Origin: Sphingosinicella sp.
GTDB lineage: Bacteria; Pseudomonadota; Alphaproteobacteria; Sphingomonadales; Sphingomonadaceae
NCBI GenBank assembly: GCA_013816585.1
Contig: JACDEE010000010.1
Coordinates: 1-64,000 of the forward strand
DNA length: 64,000 bases
Direction of reading: 5' to 3'
Shown: positions 56,161 through 64,000 of the stretch, in pieces
How the letters are laid out: every line of letters starts with the position of its first letter
Position numbering within the stretch: position 1 is the first letter of the stretch
Translations under genes and position numbers: made by a program
The notes under the pieces: model-generated
Told to the model about the DNA's origin: nothing
The model's database searches: none
Seen by the model: the letters and a program-made list of their open reading frames with translations, nothing else

Positions 56161-58237
56161 ATTCCGGCTCTGGTTCCGGATCTTCGCGCGGCGGCGGCGC
56201 ATTGGCGGCCGGGCCATTCTCGGGCAGCGGCGCGCGCCGGTCTTCCCGATCCCGCGACGGCTGGGCCGATATCGTCACACCATCATTTTGGAGGTCCACG
56301 CCGACCTCATATCCCGTTCCCTCAATCGGAACCCTGACTTCGGTCGGGAGGTCGCCTGCGGGTATCCTAATCTCCGGAAGCGGAGATGCCGGACGAGGCA
56401 CCGAACGCTGCACCTGAGCGGCTCCGGCGAGCGCGGAAGTCATGTAGTCGCGCCAGATCCGGGCCGGCAGCCCGCCGCCCTGGTTGCCGCGAAGCGGCGT
56501 ATTATTGTCATTCCCGATCCACACCGCCGTTACGAGGTCGCCGGCAAAGCCGATAAAGATCGCGTCGCGATTATCCTGTGTGGTGCCGGTCTTGCCGAAC
56601 GTCTGGACGTTCAGCGCGGCGGCGCGGCCGGTGCCCGCATTGACCGCCTGCCACAGCATGTCGAGCATCATCGGCTGGATGCGCCGGCCAAGACGGCTGG
56701 GCCCCGTAATGAAGGACGAAAACCATCCGCCTTCATCGGTGCGGGGGATGCCGTGCGGCTTTACGGGATAAGAACCGTTGGCGATTGCCGCATAGGCCGC
56801 GGTCATTTGGACCAGGCTGACTCCCGAGGTGCCGAGCGCAAGGCTGGGGTGCGCCCGGAGTTCGCTGGTTACCCCCAGGTCGCGGGCGGCCTTGATGACG
56901 GCGTCCCGACCGACCCGCTCCGAAAGGCGCACCGCGGCGACGTTGCTGGACCGGGCAAAGGCCTCGCGAAGCGTGATCGGTCCCTGATAGGATCCGCTAT
57001 TATTCCTGGGCGACCAGTCGCCTATGGTGACGGGCGCGTCCATCACCATGCTCTCGGGCGTCATTCCCCGGCGAAGCGCGGCGAGATAGACGAACAATTT
57101 GAAGGTGGAACCGGGCTGGCGCCGCGCCTGGGTAGCGCGGTTGAACGGGCTGGATTTATAGCTTTTGCCGCCAATCATCGCGACCACGCGGCCATCGGTG
57201 CGCATCGACACCAAGGCGACCTGCGCATTGCCAAGACCCGCGCGGCTCATCGCGCGGACGGCGTAACGCTGCAAATCGGTTTCAAGCGTGGTTTGGATTG
57301 TCTGTTCGCCATAGACGCCCTCGGCGGCGGCGCGCGCCTCAGGGAAAACCCAGTCGGCGAAATAGGTACCGGTCGGGAGATCCCTGGCCGGCCCGACCTT
57401 CAGCTTGACGGTCGACAGCCTGGCGGCCTGAGCCCGGGTCAAATAGCCTGCATCAACCATGGCGCCGATCACCACCGTGGCCCGGGCCCGGGCGCCCTTC
57501 AGATTGCTGGTCGGGGCGAGGCGGGAGGGAGCCTTTACCAGCCCGGCGAGCATCGCCGCCTGCTCGACCGACAAATCCTCCGGTGGCTTGCTGAAATAAT
57601 GTTTGGAGGCGGCGCGGAGGCCGTAAACATTATCGCCGAAATAAGCACCGGACATGTAGCGCGACAGGATTTCGTCCTTGGTCAGCCAGGCCTCCAGCCA
57701 GAAGGCCATGATAAATTCCTGCGCCTTGCGGCCATAAGTCCGGCTTGAGCTGAGGAATGCCAGTTTGGCGAGTTGCTGGGTGATAGTGCTGCCGCCCTCG
57801 ACCACGCCGCCGGCGACAAGGTTCTTCACCATCGCGCGCATGATCCCCCAGGGGTCGACGCCGCTATGATTGTAGAATTTCCGGTCCTCGCTGGCGATGA
57901 AAGCCGCGGCGACATGGTCGGGAAGCCGGGTCACATCGACCGATTTGTCGATCACCGCGCCTCGCCGCGCGATCGGAGTGCCTTCAGCCGAAAGCAAGGT
58001 GATCCCCGGCGCGGCGGTAGGCTGCAGTGATCGGGACAAGGGGGCGGTGATTGCCAGCCAGGCGAAAAGGATCAGGAACAGCCCCAGGAAAATGGACGCG
58101 ATCCGCCAGCCGCGGCGTCGGCGCCGGGCGCGATCGGGAGACGGCGGTCCATCGAAAGGCGGGACGGACCCGGGCGGGAAGGACCCCGGAGGTAGTGGCG
58201 CAAGGGGCTGGCCGACGGGGGTGTCGCGGTAAAGCAT
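56156..58237 (-). CDS. Class A penicillin-binding protein
   Basis: 693 residues. Pro-rich cytoplasmic N-terminus, one TM helix (IASIFLGLFLILFAWLAITA), the GT51 glycosyltransferase (ASEDRKFYNHSGVDPWG, GGSTITQQLAK) and a transpeptidase with STFK, SSN and KTGT motifs, then a Pro/Glu-rich tail. Bifunctional cell-wall synthase of the PBP1a class. Confidence 0.92.
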   Translation of the reverse strand: MLYRDTPVGQPLAPLPPGSFPPGSVPPFDGPPSPDRARRRRRGWRIASIFLGLFLILFAWLAITAPLSRSLQPTAAPGITLLSAEGTPIARRGAVIDKSVDVTRLPDHVAAAFIASEDRKFYNHSGVDPWGIMRAMVKNLVAGGVVEGGSTITQQLAKLAFLSSSRTYGRKAQEFIMAFWLEAWLTKDEILSRYMSGAYFGDNVYGLRAASKHYFSKPPEDLSVEQAAMLAGLVKAPSRLAPTSNLKGARARATVVIGAMVDAGYLTRAQAARLSTVKLKVGPARDLPTGTYFADWVFPEARAAAEGVYGEQTIQTTLETDLQRYAVRAMSRAGLGNAQVALVSMRTDGRVVAMIGGKSYKSSPFNRATQARRQPGSTFKLFVYLAALRRGMTPESMVMDAPVTIGDWSPRNNSGSYQGPITLREAFARSSNVAAVRLSERVGRDAVIKAARDLGVTSELRAHPSLALGTSGVSLVQMTAAYAAIANGSYPVKPHGIPRTDEGGWFSSFITGPSRLGRRIQPMMLDMLWQAVNAGTGRAAALNVQTFGKTGTTQDNRDAIFIGFAGDLVTAVWIGNDNNTPLRGNQGGGLPARIWRDYMTSALAGAAQVQRSVPRPASPLPEIRIPAGDLPTEVRVPIEGTGYEVGVDLQNDGVTISAQPSRDREDRRAPLPENGPAANAPPPREDPEPEPES

Positions 58238-58321
58238 CAGCGAAGATCGCCCCAGGCAAAAGCTGAACGCATGGAAATCCTCTTAACGGCGGGACACGAA
58301 CGGAGCGAGTCGCTTTTGGTT

Positions 58322-59467
58322 TCAGCTATTTGCCGCAAACAGCCGCCCCGGTTCGATTTCTTTGCGAGTAACGCCAAGGCCAGTGATTTTCGAAGGCCAA
58401 TCGCCGCCCGTCACCAAGGCTTCCACGATTTCGGCCATGGCTGGCGCTGTCTGGAGGCCATAGCCGCCCTGGCCCGCGAGCCAGAAAAAGCCCGGGGCGT
58501 CGGGGGCGAAACCGGCGGTCGGCACCCGATCGGCCACGAAAGAGCGCAATCCCGCCCAGCTATGGGCGATCCGGCGCAGGGGCAGATTGGTATATTCCTC
58601 GACCCTGGAGGCGGCGAGGGCGATATCATATTCCTCAGGATAGGCGTCGCATGGATCGCTCGGCACTTCGTCGACAGGCGAGACGAGCAGCCGACCGGAT
58701 TCGGGCAGCATGTAGAAATCGCCTCTGACGGTGTGAACGAAGGGCCAGTCCGCTATGTGGGTTCCCTCGGGCGGGTCGAAGGCAATGATCGTCCGGCGCA
58801 TCGGCTCCAGGCCGAGCGGCCTAACGTGCGCCAGGCCAGCCACATGGTCAGCCCAGGCCCCCGCTGCATTGACCAGGATCGGGGCGCTATATTCGTCGCC
58901 TGCTTCCGTGCCGACCCGCCAGTCCGTGCCCGCCCGGTCGATGGACAGGATGCGGCGGCCGGTAAGTATCTCGCTGCCTTTGGCCCGCACCTCGCGGGCG
59001 AAGGATTGGAGCAAGGCGTCGGCATCGAGCCGGAGGCCGGAGGGATCGACTATCGCGCTCACCAGGGCGTCAGGGCCGGTTTTCAAGACAGGACATCGGG
59101 CGCGGATTTCGGAAGCATCCGCCAGGTGCGTCTGGTCGGTGAAGTGGCTTATTTCCCGATGCATCAGGTCGAGCTCCCCGAGCATTTCCTCGGTCGCGGC
59201 GTAAAGCGATGCCTGTGTGCGGCATAAAGGTGTAGGGGAAAAGCGTTCCGGCGGCGTTTCGAAAAACGATCGGCTATGGGCCGTAAGGCCGCGCACTGCC
59301 GCATTGCCGATCCCGAAATGCGAAAAAGTGACGCTTCGGCCAGATGAATGATAGCCGAGCGCGTCCTCGGCCTCGAGCAGAACGACCTTCCCGTGCCGCG
59401 CCAGCCGGGAGGCTGCGGAAAGGCCGGCAATTCCGCCGCCGATGATCAGGAAATCCGAACCGGTCAT
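58322..59467 (-). CDS. FAD-dependent D-amino-acid dehydrogenase-like (DauA-type)
   Basis: 381 residues. FAD motif IIGGGIAGLSAASRLARHG, YHSSGRSVTFSHFGIGN, VNAAGAWADHVAGLA and a C-terminal GGYGLQTAPAMAE, close to D-arginine dehydrogenase DauA in layout. Substrate is probably a D-amino acid or related amine. The 156-bp gap upstream holds nothing clear. Confidence 0.82.
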   Translation of the reverse strand: MTGSDFLIIGGGIAGLSAASRLARHGKVVLLEAEDALGYHSSGRSVTFSHFGIGNAAVRGLTAHSRSFFETPPERFSPTPLCRTQASLYAATEEMLGELDLMHREISHFTDQTHLADASEIRARCPVLKTGPDALVSAIVDPSGLRLDADALLQSFAREVRAKGSEILTGRRILSIDRAGTDWRVGTEAGDEYSAPILVNAAGAWADHVAGLAHVRPLGLEPMRRTIIAFDPPEGTHIADWPFVHTVRGDFYMLPESGRLLVSPVDEVPSDPCDAYPEEYDIALAASRVEEYTNLPLRRIAHSWAGLRSFVADRVPTAGFAPDAPGFFWLAGQGGYGLQTAPAMAEIVEALVTGGDWPSKITGLGVTRKEIEPGRLFAANS

Positions 59468-59623
59468 TAGGCCCCGTCATGCACGAAGCCTCCGACGCCG
59501 CGCAACCGGTGCCTTAAATTTGTCGTCAGTCAGTTTGAATCGCTGCTGCCCCGTCGCGCGCCGTTTTATCAACGCGCGAACTGCTAGGCCGGCATCGGGC
59601 ACTTCGCCTGTGCTCGAATATGA

Positions 59624-60613
59624 TCAGATCGTGACCACGATTTTTCCGAATTGCTCGTTCGTTTCCAGAAATCGGTGCGCCTCGACGATTTGTTCGAAAG
59701 GGAAGGTTGCGGCCAGGATGGGCTTGAGTGCGCCCGCATTGAGACCGTCGAGGATGAACGTTTTGGCGGCCTCCAGCCTTGCCGGATCGCGGACGATTTC
59801 ATGCATCAGATAGCCGCGTAGCGTCAGACATTTGGCCAGCACCGCGAACAAGGGGAAGGGGGTCGGTTCGGGGCTGAGGCCGCCATATTCGATCAGGATG
59901 CCGCCCCGGGACATGGCCCCGGTCAGCGGTCCGAAGATCGGCCCCCCGATTGGATCGAACACGATTCTCACTCCATCGGGCCCGGCAATCTCCCTCAGTC
60001 GATCTTCAAGCCCCTCCTCGGCCAGCGCGATCACATGGGCGGCACCGGCGTCCAGCAAGGCTTGTTTCTTGGCGGAGGTTCGAGTGACCGCGATCGGCAC
60101 TGCGCCTACCAGATTGGCGATCTGGATGGCGGCGAGGCCGACGCTGCTGGAGGCGGCAGTGACGACGACGAAATCTCCGCGCTGGATCTTCGCGATATCG
60201 ACCAGCGCTCCATAAGCGGTGACATATTGCATCCAGACGGAAGCCGCTTCTTCCCAGCTGAGGAAGGCGGGGTGCCTGACGACCAAATTGGCCGGGAAGG
60301 TTGCGATCTCGCCATAAGAAGGCCAGCGGACCATGGAAGTGGATGGTATGACGCTGACCGTGTCGCCCGGTTCGAAGCCGTGCACGTCGTCGCCAATCGC
60401 CTCGACAATTCCCGCCGCCTCCAGACCCAGGCTGGAAGGCGAAGGCGCGGTTTCGATGTAGGTGCCCGCCCGAAGCAGGGCATCGGCGCGGTTCAGTCCC
60501 AGCGCCTTGACCCGGATCTGGATCTCGCCGCTGCCGGGTGGCGCGACTTCCGCTTCCTCGATCCGCAATACTTCCGGGCCGCCATGTTCATAAAAACGGA
60601 CGATGCGTACCAT
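59624..60613 (-). CDS. Zinc-independent quinone oxidoreductase / MDR alcohol dehydrogenase
   Basis: 329 residues. MDR fold with GLEAAGIVEAIGDDVHGFEPGD and the NADPH loop VVTAASSSVGLAAIQIA. No catalytic zinc Cys/His set is visible, so it is QOR-like. Same strand as the imine-reductase-like gene, 73 bp apart; probably cotranscribed with it. Confidence 0.88.
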   Translation of the reverse strand: MVRIVRFYEHGGPEVLRIEEAEVAPPGSGEIQIRVKALGLNRADALLRAGTYIETAPSPSSLGLEAAGIVEAIGDDVHGFEPGDTVSVIPSTSMVRWPSYGEIATFPANLVVRHPAFLSWEEAASVWMQYVTAYGALVDIAKIQRGDFVVVTAASSSVGLAAIQIANLVGAVPIAVTRTSAKKQALLDAGAAHVIALAEEGLEDRLREIAGPDGVRIVFDPIGGPIFGPLTGAMSRGGILIEYGGLSPEPTPFPLFAVLAKCLTLRGYLMHEIVRDPARLEAAKTFILDGLNAGALKPILAATFPFEQIVEAHRFLETNEQFGKIVVTI

Positions 60614-60686
60614 GAGTGAAATTCCTGGTGATGAAAGTGATGGAGTTTTTGAAAGGGCCGGATGATTTTTTCGTCGGGCGGCTGGT

Positions 60687-61568
60687 TCACGTCCGGGGAG
60701 CGGCCGGCCGAATGACCTTGATCATTGCGGCCAGCTCCTGGTCCGCAAGGCCTGCGCGCTCCGCCCGATCCAGCCAGCTCCCGACCAATTCCGGGACCTC
60801 GGTGTTGAGCCCAAGATCGCGCGAAGCGGTCAGGATGCGTTCGACCGCCGGGATGGAGATGCGGAGCGGACTCTCGGTGATGGTGAAATCATCGGACTCG
60901 ATCACTCCTCCCTCATTCTTGAAGAAGGCGCCGAAGGTCGGTGAAATGTCGTTCACCAGATTGCCATAGGTGCCGACGTTTATTCCCACCGCTTCGGCGA
61001 GCATCGCACCGTGGAGGAACCCGGCATAAGCGCCATAGACATAAGAAAGAGTGGCGAGATCCATGAAGGAGGCCGCTTCGATGCGCTCCCCGAGATAAAT
61101 CAGATTGCCGCCCAATATTCGCAGGGTCGGTGCGCCTTCATCGAACGAATCGCGCGCGCCCGAAATCAGGACCGGAGTTTCGGGCTGGCCCATCTGGCTG
61201 GGCGCGGCCTGGATCGCGCCGTCGAGATACCGACCGCCGGACTTGGCGACGAATGCGCCGGCCTCCTGAGCATCCTTAGGGCTTCCCGTGCCCAAGTTGA
61301 CCAACAGGCGATCATCGAGCGCCTCGGCGACACCCTCGCTTCGCAGGATCGATCTGGCGGCGTCATAATCATAGAGGCAAATTATGGTGATGGGGCTGGC
61401 GGATATCGCCAGGGCGGGGGTCGGATGGAGGTGGGCGCCCCGGGCAACCAGATCGGCCGCCTTTTCGGCGCTTCGATTCCACAGGCTGACCGAATTTCCT
61501 GCTTTTAGGAGCAGATCGGCCAGGGTCAAGCCCATCGAACCAAGCCCGATTATTGAAACGTCCGTCAT
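60687..61568 (-). CDS. Imine-reductase-like NAD(P)-binding protein
   Basis: 293 residues. GLGSMGLTLADLLLKAGNSVSLWNRSAEKA (Rossmann with NADP-type loop), LVNLGTGSPKDAQ and a C-terminal helical bundle, the 3-hydroxyisobutyrate-dehydrogenase/imine reductase superfamily. ATG at 61568 has AGGAA upstream. Divergent from the HxlR gene. Confidence 0.82.
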   Translation of the reverse strand: MTDVSIIGLGSMGLTLADLLLKAGNSVSLWNRSAEKAADLVARGAHLHPTPALAISASPITIICLYDYDAARSILRSEGVAEALDDRLLVNLGTGSPKDAQEAGAFVAKSGGRYLDGAIQAAPSQMGQPETPVLISGARDSFDEGAPTLRILGGNLIYLGERIEAASFMDLATLSYVYGAYAGFLHGAMLAEAVGINVGTYGNLVNDISPTFGAFFKNEGGVIESDDFTITESPLRISIPAVERILTASRDLGLNTEVPELVGSWLDRAERAGLADQELAAMIKVIRPAAPRT

Positions 61569-61647
61569 TTCCTGTCTCCCGCCAATGGCACGGACCGGCA
61601 AATGGAGTGGCGCTTTCAAACGGACAAGTACCGACTATTTTGTGTGT

Positions 61648-61665
61648 ACTTACCTTTAGGTATGT
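61648..61665. promoter_or_regulatory. HxlR-type operator dyad
   Basis: ACTTACCT-TT-AGGTATGT (7 of 8 symmetric) lies between the divergent imine-reductase-like and HxlR genes. It resembles operators of HxlR/YodB regulators (GTAC-TTAC...GTAA). Regulates both by inference. Confidence 0.5.
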
Positions 61666-61676
61666 TAGGCTGGGCC

Positions 61677-62009
61677 ATGGCCAAGAGAGCATATGCATGC
61701 GGGATCGGACCCGCGTTCGACGTCGTCGGCGGGAAATGGAAGGCGCTGATCCTCTGGGAATTGCATCCGGGGGCCTTGCGCTTTGGCGAGCTAAAGCGGC
61801 GTATCGCGGGCGTCAGCGAGAAGATGCTGATCCAGCAATTGAAGGAACTCGAGCGCGACGATCTGGTCGTTCGCACCGTTTTCAACCAGGTGCCTCCGCA
61901 CGTCGAATATTCGCTTACATCCTGGGGCCAAACGCTCAACAAGGCGCTGTTGCCGATCGCCGCGTGGGGAGAGAAATATTCGCTGGAGACCGGCCGCTAT
62001 CCGGGATGA
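61677..62009 (+). CDS. HxlR-family regulator
   Basis: 110 residues. CGIGPAFDVVGGKWKALILWELHPGALRFGELKRRIAGVSEKMLIQQLKELERDDLV, the HxlR winged helix with a conserved N-terminal Cys used for redox or electrophile sensing in several members. ATG at 61677 is chosen because it places that Cys near residue 7. Probably controls the divergent reductase genes. Confidence 0.9.
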   Translation: MAKRAYACGIGPAFDVVGGKWKALILWELHPGALRFGELKRRIAGVSEKMLIQQLKELERDDLVVRTVFNQVPPHVEYSLTSWGQTLNKALLPIAAWGEKYSLETGRYPG

Positions 62010-62062
62010 GAGCCCCGATGGCCGCGCGCTCTATTGCCCCACCATCAGCCGTTGCGAGTTGC

Positions 62063-62629
62063 TCAGCTACGACCCAAAATGAGCCTGGGCAGGCGCTCCA
62101 TCACTCGGCGAAAGGGCGCGGGATCGTCGAGGCCGCCGGAAACCACCAACGAACCCTGAATCTGGACCACCGCTTCCTCGGCGCGTTCAAAACCTTGCTC
62201 TTGTGAGGCTCCCGCTTCCACCGCCAGGGCCGCGAGGGCCTTGATCAGTCCGCTGAAAGAAGATTTCAGCTGCGGCTGAAACCGGCCCCGCGACCCGCCG
62301 AGGACGAAGCTTCCGAGCAGGCAGCGTTCATAGCCTCCGACATAATAACGATCGATCGCATTTATCATCTTTTGCAGCCGCTCGGCTGGATCGCCCGGCT
62401 CTCTCAGCGGGGCCAAGGCGCTGATCTCCATCCACTCGTGGATGTGATCGAACACCGCTTTGGCCATATCCTCCTTCCCGCCGGGAAAGTGGTGGTAAAG
62501 GCTGGAGCGCCCAAGACCGGTGGCTTTTGAAAGCTCTGCCAGCGACGCGCCGTCATAGCCATGTTCGCGAAAAACGCCGAGCAGACGCGATGCGGCCATG
62601 TCTTTCGATCCTGTCGCCGCACCGGCCAT
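62063..62629 (-). CDS. TetR-family repressor (LmrA/YxaF-like)
   Basis: 188 residues. N-terminal helix-turn-helix (LLGVFREHGYDGASLAELSKATGLGRSSLYHHFPGGKEDM) and a C-terminal TetR_C_LmrA-like domain (ERCLLGSFVLG). Divergent from the epoxide-hydrolase-like gene; a dyad in front of that gene is its likely operator. Confidence 0.9.
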   Translation of the reverse strand: MAGAATGSKDMAASRLLGVFREHGYDGASLAELSKATGLGRSSLYHHFPGGKEDMAKAVFDHIHEWMEISALAPLREPGDPAERLQKMINAIDRYYVGGYERCLLGSFVLGGSRGRFQPQLKSSFSGLIKALAALAVEAGASQEQGFERAEEAVVQIQGSLVVSGGLDDPAPFRRVMERLPRLILGRS

Positions 62630-62700
62630 AACTACCTCTACCGGACCATTCGTTCCAGATCAAGGTAGCGCCTGCCCCGCTCAATTCAATAGAAGAGCCG

Positions 62701-62744
62701 TTGACAAATCTAATGCTGCTTCATATCTGAACCGAACGATCGGT
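62701..62744 (+). promoter_or_regulatory. Promoter and +1 operator dyad for hydrolase gene
   Basis: TTGACA (62701-62706), a 17-bp spacer and a weak TATCTG (62724-62729). ACCGA-ACGA-TCGGT (62731-62744) follows immediately where transcription should start, a position fitting TetR repression. Confidence 0.5.
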
Positions 62745-62763
62745 ACATATCTGGAGATTGAAT

Positions 62764-63729
62764 ATGCATTCCCTCAAGCTGATTCTGCTTGGCGCAGCCT
62801 GCGCGACGATGCTGCCCGTGACTTCGGCGGCTGCAGCGGCCGAAAACCCTGCCGTTTTCGATGCGGAGACCAAGGTCAGGTATCAAGTGGCGAAGGTGGA
62901 CGGCGTCGACATCTTCTACCGCGAAGCCGGCTCGTCCGATTTGCCGACGATCCTTCTGATTCACGGTTTCCCTTCCTCCAGCCACATGTACCGGAACCTT
63001 ATCCCGGCGCTGGCGGACAAATATCATGTTATCGCTCCCGATTATCCGGGCTTCGGCCATAGCGCCGTCCCTGCCGCGGCGGAATATCGCTACACGTTCG
63101 ACAATTATGCGGCGACGATCGGCAAATTGCTCGAGCAGAAGAAGGTCGATCGCTACGCGATCTACGTGATGGATTATGGCGCGCCGGTCGGCTTCCGGGT
63201 GGCGACGGCCAACCCCGAAAAGGTGACGGCGCTGATCGCGCAGAACGGCAATGCCTATGAAGAAGGCCTAGAGAAATTCTGGGACCCGATCCGGGCCTAT
63301 TGGAAGACTGGCGGCTCGACGGAACGAGAGGCGATGCGCTGGGCAACGTCGCTAAAGGCAACGCACTGGCAATACACGCATGGGGTGAAGGACCTGTCGC
63401 TAATCAGTCCCGACGCCTGGACGATGGACCAGGCTTTCCTGGACCGCCCGGGAAATCAGGAGATCCAGCTGGACCTGTTTTACGACTACCGGACCAATTT
63501 GCCGCTCTACCCCAAATGGCAGGAATATTTCCGCAACCGGAAACCCCCAACGCTTGTCCTGTGGGGAAAGAATGACGAGATCTTCGTCGCTGCCGGAGCG
63601 GAGGCCTATCGCCGCGACAATCAGGATGTAGAGGTACATTTGCTGGATACGGGACATTTCGCGCTGGAAACGCACGGTCCTGAAATTGCCGGCTACATTC
63701 GGGATTTCCTCGGTCGGAGGGTCCGCTGA
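62764..63729 (+). CDS. Secreted epoxide-hydrolase/haloalkane-dehalogenase-like alpha/beta hydrolase
   Basis: 321 residues. Signal peptide (ILLGAACATMLPVTSAAAAA), HGFPSSSHMYRNLIP, the nucleophile elbow VMDYGAP with Asp as nucleophile, acid segment LWGKNDEIF and C-terminal DTGHFALETH with the catalytic His. Epoxide hydrolase-like; substrate unknown. ATG at 62764 has GGAG upstream. Confidence 0.85.
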   Translation: MHSLKLILLGAACATMLPVTSAAAAAENPAVFDAETKVRYQVAKVDGVDIFYREAGSSDLPTILLIHGFPSSSHMYRNLIPALADKYHVIAPDYPGFGHSAVPAAAEYRYTFDNYAATIGKLLEQKKVDRYAIYVMDYGAPVGFRVATANPEKVTALIAQNGNAYEEGLEKFWDPIRAYWKTGGSTEREAMRWATSLKATHWQYTHGVKDLSLISPDAWTMDQAFLDRPGNQEIQLDLFYDYRTNLPLYPKWQEYFRNRKPPTLVLWGKNDEIFVAAGAEAYRRDNQDVEVHLLDTGHFALETHGPEIAGYIRDFLGRRVR

Positions 63730-63822
63730 GCAACATCGAATTGAAATTGACCCCGGGATTCGTGACGATCTACTCTCGACCAATCTGATCGCAGAACGGA
63801 TGACCAACTCCAACGGGATTAA

Positions 63823-63845
63823 AGGGCGGTCGGAATGGCCGCCCT
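63823..63845 (+). terminator. Hairpin after the hydrolase gene
   Basis: AGGGCGG (63823-63829) pairs with CCGCCCT (63839-63845), 9-base loop, followed by CATTA. A terminator-like structure about 95 bp beyond the hydrolase stop, without a clear T-run. Confidence 0.45.
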
Positions 63846-63868
63846 CATTATCCGCGGGGCGCGGAAGA

Positions 63869-64000
63869 GTGTTGGCGACAGAACTCGGTTCGCCAAGCTA
63901 CCTTGGCATGCCCGGCTTTACCGGCTCTCGATTTTCAGAACAGACAGAAGGTGAGAGTGCTGGCGGAAAATCGGAAATTTCCGAAATCAACATTGCTGTT
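63869..64000 (+). other. Open frame reaching the window edge, unassigned
   Basis: A frame begins at GTG 63869 (or ATG 63908) and stays open to the end of the window, but no family is recognised. Upstream lacks a strong ribosome binding site. Low confidence that it is a gene; the rest of the 63730-64000 region shows nothing else. Confidence 0.15.

Noticed and set aside
56288-57748. 486-codon plus-strand frame in the PBP gene
   Set aside because: Antisense to the GT51 and transpeptidase motifs; no start signal.
59550-59590. Inverted CGCGCG pair with TTTTATCAA between the FAD protein and QOR gene
   Set aside because: Short GC-only arms are expected by chance in this composition, and no T-run follows.

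Overview
The window looks like chromosomal DNA of a high-GC alphaproteobacterium, most probably a member of the Sphingomonadales. The reasons are the codon and GC style, two TonB-dependent receptors, an HWE-type sensor kinase, FixL/FixJ-type proteins, a DUF4345 protein, a DUF1203 protein and a sphingomonad-style psp locus. Genus is not decidable by eye. No rRNA, tRNA or CRISPR array was seen.

Layout. 1-208: left end of an IS110-family element that runs off the window, with a structured noncoding leader. 209-6.2 kb: FixL-like kinase, secreted alpha/beta hydrolase, class A beta-lactamase-like protein without the deacylating Glu, and a divergent MerR/methyltransferase pair sharing a 19-bp-spacer promoter. 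6.5-15 kb: DUF4345 protein, an RMF/CrpP-like small ORF, then a cell-surface-signalling cassette (ECF sigma, FecR, STN-type TonB receptor) followed by a large autotransporter. 15-20.6 kb: DUF485/ActP acetate symporter pair (actP frameshifted), TetR/SDR/MFS unit, secreted hypothetical. 20.6-29.7 kb: ArsR/SRPBCC pair, MerR divergent to a glutaredoxin-MauE fusion, PepSY protein plus TonB receptor with a Fur-like box, SDR plus ECF-SnoaL sigma factor, MAPEG, DUF1203. 29.7-36.7 kb: alkylation-repair pair (2OG oxygenase and Ada-type protein), two small-gene pairs, glucokinase, a PuuD-like membrane protein, S9 peptidase.

36.7-43.7 kb is a tightly coupled six-gene operon for a CoA-thioester aromatic pathway, best explained as aerobic 2-aminobenzoate degradation: ligase, fused monooxygenase/reductase, acyl-CoA dehydrogenase, enoyl-CoA hydratase, SDR and RidA-like deaminase. 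43.7-46.5 kb is a phage-shock-type envelope-stress locus with two sigma-54-type promoters and an enhancer-like inverted repeat but no visible PspF. 46.5-56.1 kb holds an Lrp/AsnC regulator, a branched-chain 2-oxoacid dehydrogenase operon (E1alpha, E1beta, E2; no E3), an HWE kinase split by a frameshift, and a separate homodimeric E1/transketolase-type enzyme. 56.1-64 kb: class A PBP, D-amino-acid dehydrogenase-like protein, HxlR-controlled imine-reductase-like and quinone-reductase-like genes, and a TetR next to an epoxide-hydrolase-like protein.

Two genes (actP-like and the HWE kinase), and possibly the RMF-like ORF, carry apparent one-base frameshifts. That pattern may be real decay or residual sequencing error. 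The segments most worth following up are the surface-signalling/autotransporter cassette, the sigma-54 psp locus, the IS110 leader and the Ada protein with a lost zinc ligand.
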